Of a stretch of 64,000 nucleotides of DNA, positions 40,862-49,814 are shown piece after piece; position 1 is the stretch's first letter; the number at the start of each line of letters is the position of its first letter. The stretch covers positions 516,285 to 580,284 of the forward strand of contig NZ_JACNME010000002.1 of the NCBI RefSeq assembly GCF_014270065.1, written 5' to 3'. Source of the DNA: Quadrisphaera sp. RL12-1S (GTDB lineage Bacteria > Actinomycetota > Actinomycetes > Actinomycetales > Quadrisphaeraceae). The position numbers and the translations under genes were made by a program. The notes beneath the pieces are model-generated. The model was given only the letters and a program-made list of their open reading frames with translations, had not been told where the DNA came from and did no database searches.

Positions 40862-41789
40862 CGCGGACCTCCGGGGTCACGGGGCTGACAGGGCGAGCGG
40901 GACGGGCGTGGAAGGCGAGGACTCCGGTCACCACGAGCGCGCCACCGGCCAGCACGAGGGCGTCGACGCGCTCGCCCAGCAGCGGCGCCGCGAGCACCGC
41001 CACCAGCACCGGGCTCAGGGCGCCGAGGGTCGCGGCGCGCGGGGCGCCGAGCTCGCGGATGGCGACGGCGTAGGTGAGCCCGGCGACCACACCGACTCCC
41101 ACGCCCTGCACCAGCGCGAACAGCAGGAGCGTGCGGTCGGGCGCGGTGCCCTGCAGCAGTCGCGACGGCAGGAGCCCGGTGGCCACCGCCAGCACCGCGA
41201 CCACGGACGACGGCAGGCACACGGCCACCGCGGCGGCCACCGGGTCGAGCCGCGTGGCGCGCAGCCCGAGCGTGTAGACGCTCCACACGAGGCCGGCCAC
41301 CAGCAGCACCGCCGTCCCGGCGGCGTGCCCGCCGGGCCCGCCCTGCAGCAGGTCCGCGGTCGCGATGGCCCCGATGCCGACGACGACGCCCGCGAGCGCG
41401 ACCAGCTGCCGCCGGCCCGGGCGGGTCCGCCACAGCAGGGCCGCGAGCGCGGTGACGAACAGCGGGACGGACCCGGGGACGACGAGCCCGACGAGGGTCG
41501 CCGACGACAGCGCGCCGCCGGCCGCGGACAGCAGGAAGAACGGCAGGCCCGCGCCGACGGCGAGGGCGGCCAGCACCGCGGGGCGCTCTCCGCGCAGGCG
41601 CCGCAGCGACCGCGGCAGCCACGGCGCGAGCACGAGCAGCGGCACGCCGAAGCGGAGCAGCGCGACGTCGGCGGGGTCCCACGCCGAGGTGGCGATCGCG
41701 CGGACGCTGAGCGCGAACGCCGCCCACACGAGCACCGTGAGCGCCATGGCCAGCAGGCCGGACCCGGGTCGCCGAGGGGTGGTGGGCAT
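40791..41789 (-). CDS. EamA family (DMT) transporter
   Basis: 332 residues, ten membrane helices in two EamA repeats (LLAMALTVLVWAAFALSVRA, LVGLVVPGSVPLFVTALAAL; LVWSVYTLGL, GALSPVLVAVLAAPLLGERV). Likely exports an amino acid or metabolite. A 45-residue Pro-rich tail follows the last helix and its coding region overlaps the downstream aminotransferase by 71 bases. Divergent from an Lrp regulator 83 bases away that probably controls it. Confidence 0.86.
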   Translation of the reverse strand: MPTTPRRPGSGLLAMALTVLVWAAFALSVRAIATSAWDPADVALLRFGVPLLVLAPWLPRSLRRLRGERPAVLAALAVGAGLPFFLLSAAGGALSSATLVGLVVPGSVPLFVTALAALLWRTRPGRRQLVALAGVVVGIGAIATADLLQGGPGGHAAGTAVLLVAGLVWSVYTLGLRATRLDPVAAAVAVCLPSSVVAVLAVATGLLPSRLLQGTAPDRTLLLFALVQGVGVGVVAGLTYAVAIRELGAPRAATLGALSPVLVAVLAAPLLGERVDALVLAGGALVVTGVLAFHARPARPVSPVTPEVRDAPRPAAPVPARPGLVAGRPGRR

Positions 41790-41872
41790 GCTGCGACGCT
41801 AGCCAGGACAGCGCCGCAGGCGATTGCGTCTTCTGCCGTGTGTCATGCCGCCTGTGGCAGGATCTGCTGCTC

Positions 41873-42328
41873 GTGGATGACATCGACCGTCACATCCTCC
41901 ATGAGCTGCAGCTCGACGGGCGGATGTCGAACCAGGACCTGGCTGACCGGGTGGGCCTGTCGCCGTCGCCCTGCCTGCGCCGCGTGCGGCTGCTGGAGCA
42001 GCGCGGGCTCATCACCGGGTACCGGGCCGTGGTGTCCGGGCGCGAGGTGGGGCTGCCCATCACGGCGTTCGTGAGGCTGCGCCTGGTCTCGCACGCCCCC
42101 GAGGGCGTGACGGTCTTCGAGGAGCGGGTGCGGGCGCTGCCGGCGGTGGTCGAGGCGTACCTGCTCGCCGGTGACCATGACTACCTGCTCAAGGTGGCGG
42201 TCGCCAGCTTCGAGGCCTACGAGCTGTTCGTGCGCACGCAGCTGCGCGCCATCCCGGGCGTGGAGTCGATCGAGACGACGTTCGCGTACGGCACCACCAA
42301 GCCCCCGAGCCCCCTGCCCGTGGCATGA
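41873..42328 (+). CDS. Lrp/AsnC family transcriptional regulator
   Basis: 151 residues: DIDRHILHELQLDGRMSNQD, LADRVGLSPSPCLRRVRLLE, EQRGLITGYRAVVS, and the effector domain EAYLLAGDHDYLLKVAVASF. GTG 41873 gives the family length; a GTG 33 bases earlier is also in frame. Placed divergently to an EamA exporter, as in LysE/EamA-Lrp pairs that sense an amino acid. The stop overlaps the next gene as ATGA. Confidence 0.88.
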   Translation: MDDIDRHILHELQLDGRMSNQDLADRVGLSPSPCLRRVRLLEQRGLITGYRAVVSGREVGLPITAFVRLRLVSHAPEGVTVFEERVRALPAVVEAYLLAGDHDYLLKVAVASFEAYELFVRTQLRAIPGVESIETTFAYGTTKPPSPLPVA

Positions 42329-42837
42329 GCGGGCGCGTCGACCTCGACCTCGAGCGGGTGCGCAGCCGCGTCAGCGCGTACGTCTACGGCAACGTGCTCG
42401 TCCTGGCCGCCGTGGTGGGCTGCGCCCCGGAGTCGGTGCGCAGCGGGCGCGCCGTCGTCGTCGTCCTCGCGACGATGGTGACGACGTACCTGGCGCACGT
42501 GGTGGCCCACCGGATCGGTGAGAGCGTCGGACGGGGCCAGCAGGAGGCGGAGCTGCACCTGCGGGCCGAGCTGCGCGACGCCACGCCCATCGTCACCTCC
42601 GGCGTGCTGCCGGCGCTGGTGCTGCTGGTGGCGTCGCTGGCCGGGTGGGAGGGGACGGCGGGCGCAGTCGCCCAGCTCCTGGCGGCGCTCGTGCCGGTGG
42701 TGCGGCTGGCGGCCACGGGGTCGGTGACCTCGCGGATGGCGCGCCGGGGCTCCTCCCGCAGCGCCTTCTGGAGCGCCGTGGGGCTGGCCGTGGCGGGCTC
42801 GCTCATCGCCGTGGTCAAGGTGCTGCTGACGCACTGA
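42325..42837 (+). CDS. Integral membrane protein, unknown
   Basis: 170 residues, about four membrane helices (AYVYGNVLVLAAVVGCAP, AVVVVLATMVTTYLAHVVAH, GVLPALVLLVASLAG, FWSAVGLAVAGSLIAVVKVL). HVVAHRIGESVGRGQQEAE in the first loop looks conserved. Family not recognised. ATG overlaps the Lrp stop, indicating translational coupling. Confidence 0.7.
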   Translation: MSGRVDLDLERVRSRVSAYVYGNVLVLAAVVGCAPESVRSGRAVVVVLATMVTTYLAHVVAHRIGESVGRGQQEAELHLRAELRDATPIVTSGVLPALVLLVASLAGWEGTAGAVAQLLAALVPVVRLAATGSVTSRMARRGSSRSAFWSAVGLAVAGSLIAVVKVLLTH

Positions 42838-42865
42838 GGGCGCCGCCGGCACGGGGGCGGGCGGG

Positions 42866-43090
42866 TCACACCGGGGCGCCGGTTCCCGCCTCGACGGGCT
42901 CGGCGGCGCTCAGGACGGGCGCCGCCGAGGGTGCGGAGACGGGCTGGGTGGCGACGGGCTGGGCGGCGGCGCGGGGTGCCTGCGGGCGCAGGATCACGCG
43001 CTCGGCCAGCACCAGCAGCACGATGAGCACCGCCATGCCCGCCAGCGCCGCGGTGATGAGCTCGAGGGCGTGGTCGACGTCCGTGGTCAC
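42866..43090 (-). CDS. Small membrane protein (74 aa)
   Basis: One N-terminal membrane helix (LITAALAGMAVLIVLLVLAE) followed by a Pro/Ala/Val-rich tail with QPVATQPVSAPSAAPV. The GTG at 43090 has a strong aggagg upstream, which supports expression. Function unknown. Confidence 0.65.
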   Translation of the reverse strand: MTTDVDHALELITAALAGMAVLIVLLVLAERVILRPQAPRAAAQPVATQPVSAPSAAPVLSAAEPVEAGTGAPV

Positions 43091-43188
43091 GGGCCACCTC
43101 CTGCTTCCTGGGTCGTAGCCGGTGCGACTCTCGGGCGGCGCGCCGGTGATCGCATCCCGGCCGCCACGACCGGGCCTACGCTGCGCGG

Positions 43189-44256
43189 GTGGGGGAAGAT
43201 CACCGGCGACCCGACTCCTGGATCGGGTGGGCGTTCGCGCTCGTCGCGGCGGGCTGCCTGGTGGCCGCGGGGAACTGGTGGAACACGTGGCGCTCCGTCG
43301 AAGCGTCAGAACCTGGTGGCGCCTTCAGCGACCAGAGCGAGCAGCGGATGCTCTTCTGGCTCACCTGGACGGCGCTCGCCGCGATCGCCGCCGCAGTGGT
43401 GTGGGCCGTCCGGCGCTGGGGTCGCCGCAGCAACGGCGAGGCACCCGACGCGCTCCTGGACGGCCGCGACGCGCCAGCCGCGAGCAGCCCTGCGTCCACG
43501 GGCGCCGTCGTCGTCGGCGTTCCCCCGACGACCCGCCTGGACTGGAAGGTCCCCACCTCGCCGCGGCCACTGCACTGGACCGACAGGCTCCGGTGGGCGC
43601 TCGGCGTCGGCTGGGTGGCGCTGCTGCTGGTCGGGGTGCTGGCCGGGACGCGGGCCGGGACGTTCGAGGAGGTCCGCACCGCCGTCGCCTCCGGAGCGGT
43701 GCACGAGGTGACCGTGGCGGGGGGCCTCACGGCGGCGGAGTCCGGCACCACGACGCAGCAGGTCGTGTGGCGCGAGGGCTGGATGCAGCACCGCGCCGAC
43801 GTCACCTGGTCGACGTCCTCCGCTGGTGCAGACGACGGCGGGGTCGTCTCGTCCACGACCTCCGACGGCGCGCCCGTGCTCGGTCGGGACGTCGCGGACG
43901 TCCTGCGCGAGGCGCAGCCGGGACTCGTCGTGCACCGCACCGAGAGCTGGGCGCCCAGCTCGACGTCGTTCCTCGGCTGGTACCTGCCGGCGCCGCAGGT
44001 GCTCGGCCCTCTGTACCTGGCGGGCGCGCTGGTGCTGCTGTTCCTCATCATGAACGTGCCGCCGACGTGGCGGCTCACGCGGTGGGCGTGGTTCTGGATC
44101 GGGTTCACCCCGGTCGGCGCGGTCCTGTTCGCGCTCTTCGCCGGCCCGACGCCGGGGCTGCCGCGGCCGCGCCACCCCACCGAGCGCATCGGCGGCCTGC
44201 TCGCCTTCGTGGTGTCCCTGGTCGCCGGCGGGCTGCTGCGCTGGGGCTCGGCCTGA
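43189..44256 (+). CDS. Membrane protein, unknown (355 aa)
   Basis: About six membrane helices: WIGWAFALVAAGCLVAAGNW, MLFWLTWTALAAIAAAVVWA, WALGVGWVALLLVGVLAGTR, then a 110-residue extracytoplasmic loop (VTVAGGLTAAESGTTTQQVV) and three C-terminal helices. The family is not recognised. GTG start at 43189; 16 bases upstream of the dipeptidase gene, so they may be one unit. Confidence 0.68.
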   Translation: MGEDHRRPDSWIGWAFALVAAGCLVAAGNWWNTWRSVEASEPGGAFSDQSEQRMLFWLTWTALAAIAAAVVWAVRRWGRRSNGEAPDALLDGRDAPAASSPASTGAVVVGVPPTTRLDWKVPTSPRPLHWTDRLRWALGVGWVALLLVGVLAGTRAGTFEEVRTAVASGAVHEVTVAGGLTAAESGTTTQQVVWREGWMQHRADVTWSTSSAGADDGGVVSSTTSDGAPVLGRDVADVLREAQPGLVVHRTESWAPSSTSFLGWYLPAPQVLGPLYLAGALVLLFLIMNVPPTWRLTRWAWFWIGFTPVGAVLFALFAGPTPGLPRPRHPTERIGGLLAFVVSLVAGGLLRWGSA

Positions 44257-44272
44257 CTGGCACACTCCCGGC

Positions 44273-44950
44273 GTGTCCGACGTGATCGTCATGGCCGATC
44301 CCCGTGTGGCCGCAGTGCCTGTGCGCGAGTGCGGTGAGCCTCTGGTCGACGCCGCGGGAAGCACCCACCTGCGAGTGGACCACCGGATGGCGGACGAGCA
44401 CGGGCACTGGCGCCTGCTGCGGGCCGGCGTGCTCGAGCGCCTCGAACGGGCGGCGCAGCTGCTCCCCGACGGGGTCGGCCTGCTGGTGCTGGAGGGGTAC
44501 CGCTCGCCCCAGCGACAGGCCCGGGGGTTCGAGCGCTACCGCGGGTCGCTGCGGGCGCTAAGACCGGATCTCGGGGATGCCGAGCTGCGGGCGGCGACCA
44601 GCCGCTACGTCTCTCCCCCGGAGGTGGCGCCGCACCCCACAGGGGCGGCGGTGGACCTCACCCTGTGCGACGGCCACGGCGCTCAGCTCGACCTCGGCTG
44701 CGCCTACGACGCGACGCCCGAGCAGAGCGACGGCGCATGCTTCACCGCTGCGCCGGGGCTGGCGGGCACCGCAGCGGACGACCGGCGGCTGCTCGTCCAC
44801 GCCCTCACCGCCGCGGGCCTGGTCAACTACCCCTGCGAGTGGTGGCATTGGTCTTACGGGGACCGCTACTGGGCGCTCGAGACCGGGGCGCCCGCGGCGC
44901 TGTACGGCCCGCGAGACCTCACGGCACGAGCACGAGCAGGAGCGGTCTGA
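44273..44950 (+). CDS. D-alanyl-D-alanine dipeptidase (M15, VanX-like)
   Basis: 225 residues. LLVLEGYRSPQRQARGFERY, the zinc box VAPHPTGAAVDLTLCDG (HxxGxAxD), and NYPCEWWHWSYGDRYWALET (ExxH) are the M15D dipeptidase signature; it hydrolyses D-Ala-D-Ala in the cytoplasm. No VanH/VanA partners are nearby, so peptidoglycan recycling is likelier than glycopeptide resistance. GTG start; its last 32 bases overlap the convergent GNAT gene. Confidence 0.87.
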   Translation: MSDVIVMADPRVAAVPVRECGEPLVDAAGSTHLRVDHRMADEHGHWRLLRAGVLERLERAAQLLPDGVGLLVLEGYRSPQRQARGFERYRGSLRALRPDLGDAELRAATSRYVSPPEVAPHPTGAAVDLTLCDGHGAQLDLGCAYDATPEQSDGACFTAAPGLAGTAADDRRLLVHALTAAGLVNYPCEWWHWSYGDRYWALETGAPAALYGPRDLTARARAGAV

Positions 44951-45893
44951 GCTCCACGACCGGCAGACCCGCCAGCGCCGGCTGGAGGTGGGGGTCGTCG
45001 ACGTGGCCGTCCAGCTCGAGTTGATGCGGCCGCTCGTCACCGCGACGGGCCAGCTGCACGAGGGTCCGGGCGAGTGCGCTGCGCAGCACCTCGACCCCGC
45101 TGCACCGGGCGGGGACGCCGACCGCTCGCACCTGCGGCACCACCGTCTCCGCCACTGCCTCCCAGCCTCTGGAGGAAGGGAAGACGAGCACGGTCGCCAT
45201 CAACCGCCCTCGCCACCACACACCAGAGCTGAGCGCCCGGTCCACCTCAGCGGCCGTGGCGACCGCGACCTCGGCGAGCGCACGGCGCGGTGCCCCCGGG
45301 GGGACGGGCGACCACGGCGCGTGCACCCACAGGTACTGCTCGGCGAAGGCCTGTGCCAGGTGCTGGTCGCCGAGGCGCTCCAGGGATCCCGTCTCCAGCC
45401 CAGGAGGGGCGGCGGCTGCGAGGTCGTGCTGTTCGGCCCAGGCGAGGACTCCGGGGTCGTCGAGGTCGACCACCTGGCCGGGGCAGCGCTGCCTCACGCT
45501 GCCCCCTGCCGCGGCGAGGAAGCCCGTGGCCGCGGCGTCCCACGGGCGCAGCTTGCCCGTGAGCGGCAGCCCCTCGGAGCCCCCCGTCCGCACTGCAGCC
45601 AGGAGCCGCCTGCCGATCCCGCGACGACGCCAGGCGGGGTGCACGTCCACCGCGCACGAGAACCGGTCAGGGTGCACCCGGTTCCGTGCGGCCGTCGCCG
45701 CGCCCACGACCGCACCGTCGAGCTCGGCGACGGTGGTGCGCCGCCACCGCTCGCCGTCACGGGGCGGTCCGTGCAGCGCGTGGCACTGCGTGACCCAGAG
45801 GTGGTCAGCACCGGCGTCGAGCAGGCCCAGCACCCCCGGGGCGTCGGCCGGCTCCCAGGCGCGCAGCCTGAGCTCAGCCCCGTCGAGGTCCAC
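44919..45893 (-). CDS. GNAT family N-acetyltransferase (two-domain)
   Basis: 324 residues. The N-terminal GNAT domain has LRLRAWEPADAPGVLGLLDA and the acetyl-CoA loop CAVDVHPAWRRRGIGRRLLA; the second half (SGVWWRGRLMATVLVFPSSR, VEVLRSALARTLVQLARRG) resembles a degenerate second GNAT domain, as in mycothiol-synthase-type tandem proteins. GTG 45893 chosen: gaggat lies seven bases upstream. A longer frame overlaps the start of the GyrA-like gene. Confidence 0.78.
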   Translation of the reverse strand: MDLDGAELRLRAWEPADAPGVLGLLDAGADHLWVTQCHALHGPPRDGERWRRTTVAELDGAVVGAATAARNRVHPDRFSCAVDVHPAWRRRGIGRRLLAAVRTGGSEGLPLTGKLRPWDAAATGFLAAAGGSVRQRCPGQVVDLDDPGVLAWAEQHDLAAAAPPGLETGSLERLGDQHLAQAFAEQYLWVHAPWSPVPPGAPRRALAEVAVATAAEVDRALSSGVWWRGRLMATVLVFPSSRGWEAVAETVVPQVRAVGVPARCSGVEVLRSALARTLVQLARRGDERPHQLELDGHVDDPHLQPALAGLPVVELRPLLLVLVP

Positions 45894-45959
45894 GGGGTGA
45901 TCCTCGCGCAGCCGCGGCGCAGGAGCAGGCCCGTCAGTCCCCTCGGGCAGACTCCGACC

Positions 45960-47048
45960 ATGATCGACGAGCCAGAGGTGGGCGGCGCACCGGTCGACCG
46001 GCGCACGGGCCTGCGGCCGACGGCGCTCGCCGTGCTGCGCGCGGTCGACCGGGCGTGCACGTGGCGGTCGCGCCGCCTGAAGACCGCCCCGACCACGCGC
46101 GCCGTCGAGCAGCTGGGCTCCAGCGGGCTCACCGAGGACGAGGCTCGCGCGCTGCTGTGCGCACTGGGCCAGCCCTGGCGGACGCTGCACCCGCTGCTGG
46201 TCCACGGCGGCAACTGGGGGTCGGCGGAGGGGGACGAGCCCGCCGACGACGAGTTCACGCGCGTCGGCCTGTCGCCGCTGGGGCGCCTCGCCCTGGACGC
46301 AGCGGACTCCAGGTGCGCTCCGGTGCCGCTCGGGCTGGTGCTCGGTGACGTGCACCCTCGCCGCAGCCACGGCACCCCCGCCGCCGCCACTCCCACCACC
46401 GGCGTGCTGCGGCCCGGCTTCGGGCTGGGACCCGTGCTCGACGCCCTCGACGCCGTCCGCTCCGGAGTCCCCGGGCCGTCGCGGGTGCTGCCGGTCCCAC
46501 CGTCGCCGGCACGAGCCGTCGTCGACGTCGACCTCTCGGCGATGCTCGCCGGTGAGCCGACGCGGGCGCGGCTGGGCTGCCGCTTCGACGTCGTCCCCGC
46601 TCCTGCCGTCCCACCTCCCCCACCCGGACCTCCACCGGAGGTCGTGGCCGCCGTGCGGGCCCGGGGACTGTCCTCGTTCGGGTGGGTGACGTACGGCAAC
46701 CGCCAGCACGCCGGGCCGTCGCTGCTCATCACGGGCGCACCCACGGGCGTCGACATCGGGCTCCTCGAGGACCAGCTGCGCGAGGCCGCCCAGACCGGGC
46801 ACCCACCAGTGCCCGTCGCGGACGTCGTGAACGAGAGCACCGACCGGGTCGGCGTCCGCGTGCTCGTCCACACCGACCACCCGACCGCCGACGTGGACGC
46901 CCTCCGCGCGTGGACCAGCACCCTGCCCGCCGCCACCGACGAGGTGACCTGGCACCTGCCCGGTGGTGCCGACGCCGAGCTGCGCCGCTGGCGAGACCCC
47001 ACCGCGGACGACGACGGCCTGCGGCGGCTGGCGTCGCTGCGCGCCTGA
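45960..47048 (+). CDS. GyrA/ParC-like protein without catalytic tyrosine
   Basis: 362 residues. Residues 17-31 (GLRPTALAVLRAVDR) align with the GLKPVHRRVLYAM segment of gyrase A, 69-109 (GQPWRTLHPLL, HGGNWGSAEGDEPADDEFTR, VGLSPLGRL) with the QRDR-to-active-site segment, and 253-303 (LLITGAPTGVDIGLLEDQ, DVVNESTDRVGVRVLV) with the IVVTELPYQVNK / DESDRDGMRIVI segment. The catalytic Tyr aligns without gaps to Phe99 and its Arg neighbour to Glu98; HPHGD is missing. It is about 500 residues shorter than GyrA, without the C-terminal propeller. Probably a non-cleaving DNA-binding or regulatory paralogue (inference). ATG at 45960. Confidence 0.75.
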   Translation: MIDEPEVGGAPVDRRTGLRPTALAVLRAVDRACTWRSRRLKTAPTTRAVEQLGSSGLTEDEARALLCALGQPWRTLHPLLVHGGNWGSAEGDEPADDEFTRVGLSPLGRLALDAADSRCAPVPLGLVLGDVHPRRSHGTPAAATPTTGVLRPGFGLGPVLDALDAVRSGVPGPSRVLPVPPSPARAVVDVDLSAMLAGEPTRARLGCRFDVVPAPAVPPPPPGPPPEVVAAVRARGLSSFGWVTYGNRQHAGPSLLITGAPTGVDIGLLEDQLREAAQTGHPPVPVADVVNESTDRVGVRVLVHTDHPTADVDALRAWTSTLPAATDEVTWHLPGGADAELRRWRDPTADDDGLRRLASLRA

Positions 47049-47053
47049 GGGCG

Positions 47054-48718
47054 TCAGCGCACGCGCGCGGCGTGGTGACGGCGCTTGGCCGCGTACATCC
47101 GGTGGTCGGCCTCGCGGAGCAGGTCGTGGGCGTCCACCCTGCCGCCGGGCGGCACGTCGACGTCGCTGGACGACACGGCACCCACGCTCGCGGACACGCG
47201 GTCGAGCGCGCGCACGGCGTCGTCGTCCGTCCCCGAGGGACGCCGGGAGGTGGGCGACCGGTCCGCGCCGGCGGTGAACGGCGCCGAGAGGGCGCAGCGG
47301 AGCAGGTCGCGCAGGTCGGCCGCCGCGCGGGCGCCGGCGGCCCTGGGCCCGGCGTCGGTCACGAGGACCGCGAACTCGTCGCCACCGAGCCGTGCCACGA
47401 CGTCTTCGGCCCGCACGGCGTGCCGCAGGCGCTGCGCCACCGCCACCAGCAGGGAGTCGCCCGCGGCGTGGCCGGAGGCGTCGTTGACGGCCTTGAAGCC
47501 GTCGAGGTCGCAGAACGCCACCAGCACCGAGCGCCCCGGCGCGTCGGCGTCGTCAGCGGCGGCGGCGTCGGCGGCGGCGTCGAGTGCGGACTGCAGCGCC
47601 CCGGTGAACGCCGTGCGGTTGGCCAGCCCGGTGAGCTGGTCGGTGTAGGCCAGGTGCGCCAGCGCGGCCGAGCGCTCCTGCAGCTGGCGGGCCAGCCGGG
47701 AGTTCTCCGCCACCACCAGCCCCTGGCGCAGCACCAGCGCCGTGGTGAGCAGCAGGGTGCCGCCCAGCTCCACCAGGCCCAGCTGGCGGTGGGTCGCTTC
47801 GAGGAGCACCGCGGGGACGGCGACCACCAGCGGCAGGTACGGCAGCGCGGCCAGCGGTCCACCGGCGCGCGGACGCTCCCGCGCCACCGGCACGCCGTCC
47901 TCGGCCACCGCGGCCCCCACGAAGGCGACCAGCGCGACCGCGTAGCCGACGGAGATCCACCCGCCCGGGGCGAAGGTGCCCGACCGGACCATGAGGAGGT
48001 AGGCGACCTGGCAGGTGGCCATGACCACGCTGCCGCCGGCCAGCAGCGCCAGCGAAGGCGACGGGCGGCAGCGCACCGCGAGGGTCAGTGCCGCCGTCAC
48101 GAGCACCACGGCGCCCACCACCGTGCTCGCCGTGAAGACGACGGCGGCCAGCGGGACGTCCCCGCGCCCCAGCGCCGGTCCGAGCACGGCGAGCCAGCTG
48201 AGCACGAACAGCCCGCCGCCGGCGAGCAGCCCGTCCAGCAGCGTGCGCACGCGCGGCACGGGCGGGTGGACGGCGCGCACCGCCAGCACCACCGCCAGCG
48301 GTGCGAGCACGGCCGCGGCGATGTAGCAGGCGATGGTCCCCGGGTCCTGCCGCGGGTCACCGCCACCCCACACCTCGACGACGGCGAAGCGCCCCTGCGC
48401 GGTGGAGTAGCAGGCCATGGCCGCCGTGAACACCACCCACGGCGCGGTGGCGCGCCGACCGCCCCCGGCGCGGGCGATGCGCACGCAGCGGACGGCGAAC
48501 AGCACCAGCACCGCCACGGCCAGCGCGAGCAGCAGCAGGTCGACCACGGCCTGCGCCTGCTCACCGGGCACGCCCAGGGCGTTGCGGAGAGGGCCGACAG
48601 CAGCCATGACCAGGGCGGACGCGCAGCCGAGCCCGCTGACGGCCAGCAGCCGGCGCCGGGTGCCGGGACGGTGCGGCCGCGGGGGTCCAGCGGGAGCGGG
48701 ACCCTGCGCGTCGGTCAT
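47054..48718 (-). CDS. Diguanylate cyclase, membrane-bound
   Basis: 554 residues. About nine membrane helices occupy residues 20-330, a short helical linker (RLARQLQERSAALAHLAY) follows, then a GGDEF domain from about residue 356: TDQLTGLANRTAF, CDLDGFKAVNDASGHAAGD, and RAEDVVARLGGDEFAVLV at 436-452. Both the GGDEF active site and the RxxD inhibition site five residues before it are intact, so it should make cyclic di-GMP with feedback control. An Arg/Asp-rich insert follows. ATG at 48718 preferred to an upstream GTG. Confidence 0.88.
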   Translation of the reverse strand: MTDAQGPAPAGPPRPHRPGTRRRLLAVSGLGCASALVMAAVGPLRNALGVPGEQAQAVVDLLLLALAVAVLVLFAVRCVRIARAGGGRRATAPWVVFTAAMACYSTAQGRFAVVEVWGGGDPRQDPGTIACYIAAAVLAPLAVVLAVRAVHPPVPRVRTLLDGLLAGGGLFVLSWLAVLGPALGRGDVPLAAVVFTASTVVGAVVLVTAALTLAVRCRPSPSLALLAGGSVVMATCQVAYLLMVRSGTFAPGGWISVGYAVALVAFVGAAVAEDGVPVARERPRAGGPLAALPYLPLVVAVPAVLLEATHRQLGLVELGGTLLLTTALVLRQGLVVAENSRLARQLQERSAALAHLAYTDQLTGLANRTAFTGALQSALDAAADAAAADDADAPGRSVLVAFCDLDGFKAVNDASGHAAGDSLLVAVAQRLRHAVRAEDVVARLGGDEFAVLVTDAGPRAAGARAAADLRDLLRCALSAPFTAGADRSPTSRRPSGTDDDAVRALDRVSASVGAVSSSDVDVPPGGRVDAHDLLREADHRMYAAKRRHHAARVR

Positions 48719-48788
48719 CCGTCGGCGGTGCACCCCCCGGTCATCGGCCTCCCGGCCGCCCACCTGGAGGGCCAGCCGCGAGCGGGCC

Positions 48789-49760
48789 TCACGGTGACCC
48801 TCGCAGCACGAACGTGCCGACCAGCTGCGGAAGCACCGCGAGGGCCGGGTCGTCGTCGTGCGACCACAGCCGGAGCGGCACCTGGTGCGGCAGCGGCCGG
48901 CCGGAAGCGTCGACGTCGACCACCCGGGTGCGCGGCCAGCTCCCCCGCAGCTCCCCGTGCGGGACGCCGCGCCGGCGGGCGTCGGCGGCGACCCGGCGCA
49001 GCTGCTCCTCGACGGCGGCCGCCGCCACGGCGGACTGCGGGCGGCAGCGGCGCAGGGCCACGTCGGCGGCCTCGGAGAAGGCGTCGGGGGCGTGCACCCA
49101 GGCTCGGGCGAGCACCTCCAGCGGCGCCACGAGCGCGGGGTGGGCGAGCTCCGCGGCGGCCTCTAGGTGCAGGAGCCCGATCGGCCCGGGCCGGCTCAGG
49201 ACGACGACGGCGGCCGCCAGCGCCCGGTCGTCACCCGTGGCCGCGAGGGCGCGCAGTGCCTCGTCGCGGGTGTCCTCGTGGGGGTCGTCCAGGCGCGCCG
49301 CGAGCGCGTCCCGGGAGGCGGGGTCGTCGGCCTCGTCCAGCCCGAGGGCGAAGCAGGCCCAGTCCCTGACGTCGTCGACGGGGTCGGCGGTCATCGGGAC
49401 CAGAGCGGCGACCACCTCGGTGCGCAGCGGCTCGACGTCGACGCCACCGGCGAGCGCCCGCGCCACGGTGCAGCGCACCTCGGGGTCGGGGTGACCGGCC
49501 CGGGCCAGCGGGAGCAGCAGCTCCGCCGCGCGCGGTTCGTGCGCCAGGCCGAGGGCGGCGACGACGTCGGCCAGGGCGTCGTCGTCGCCGTCGTCCCAGG
49601 TGCTGCGCAGCAGGGCTGCGAGCTCGGGCAGGGCCGCCTCGACGCGCTCGGGGTGGCCGTTGACGAGGGCTGCGAGCTGCTGCGCGCGCCGGGCTGCCGC
49701 ACTCGCCGGCGTCTCGAGGTCCACCCGCTCAGGCTGGCGCCCCGCGCGCTGGCCCGTCAC
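48789..49760 (-). CDS. HEAT repeat domain protein
   Basis: 323 residues. Successive helical pairs (ALGLAHEPRAAELLLPLARA, HPDPEVRCTVARALAGG, DPVDDVRDWACFALGL, DPHEDTRDEALRALAATGDD) form HEAT-like repeats over residues 40-200. The C-terminal part differs (VVDVDASGRPLPHQVPLRLW). Probably a protein-binding scaffold; partner unknown. GTG start. Just upstream, cgggagggc repeats four times (49777-49807). Confidence 0.8.
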   Translation of the reverse strand: MTGQRAGRQPERVDLETPASAAARRAQQLAALVNGHPERVEAALPELAALLRSTWDDGDDDALADVVAALGLAHEPRAAELLLPLARAGHPDPEVRCTVARALAGGVDVEPLRTEVVAALVPMTADPVDDVRDWACFALGLDEADDPASRDALAARLDDPHEDTRDEALRALAATGDDRALAAAVVVLSRPGPIGLLHLEAAAELAHPALVAPLEVLARAWVHAPDAFSEAADVALRRCRPQSAVAAAAVEEQLRRVAADARRRGVPHGELRGSWPRTRVVDVDASGRPLPHQVPLRLWSHDDDPALAVLPQLVGTFVLRGSP

Positions 49761-49814
49761 CTGGTTTCCGTGTCGGGCCGGGAGGGCCGGGAGGGCCGGG
49801 AGGGCAGGCCCGGG

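Noticed and set aside
44273..44950. VanX-like gene as part of a glycopeptide resistance operon
   Set aside because: No VanH, VanA ligase or VanRS genes are nearby; stand-alone M15 dipeptidases are common in peptidoglycan recycling.
46682..49369. 895-codon open frame on the plus strand
   Set aside because: Antisense to the diguanylate cyclase and HEAT genes and full of His/Gly/Arg low complexity; no domain visible.
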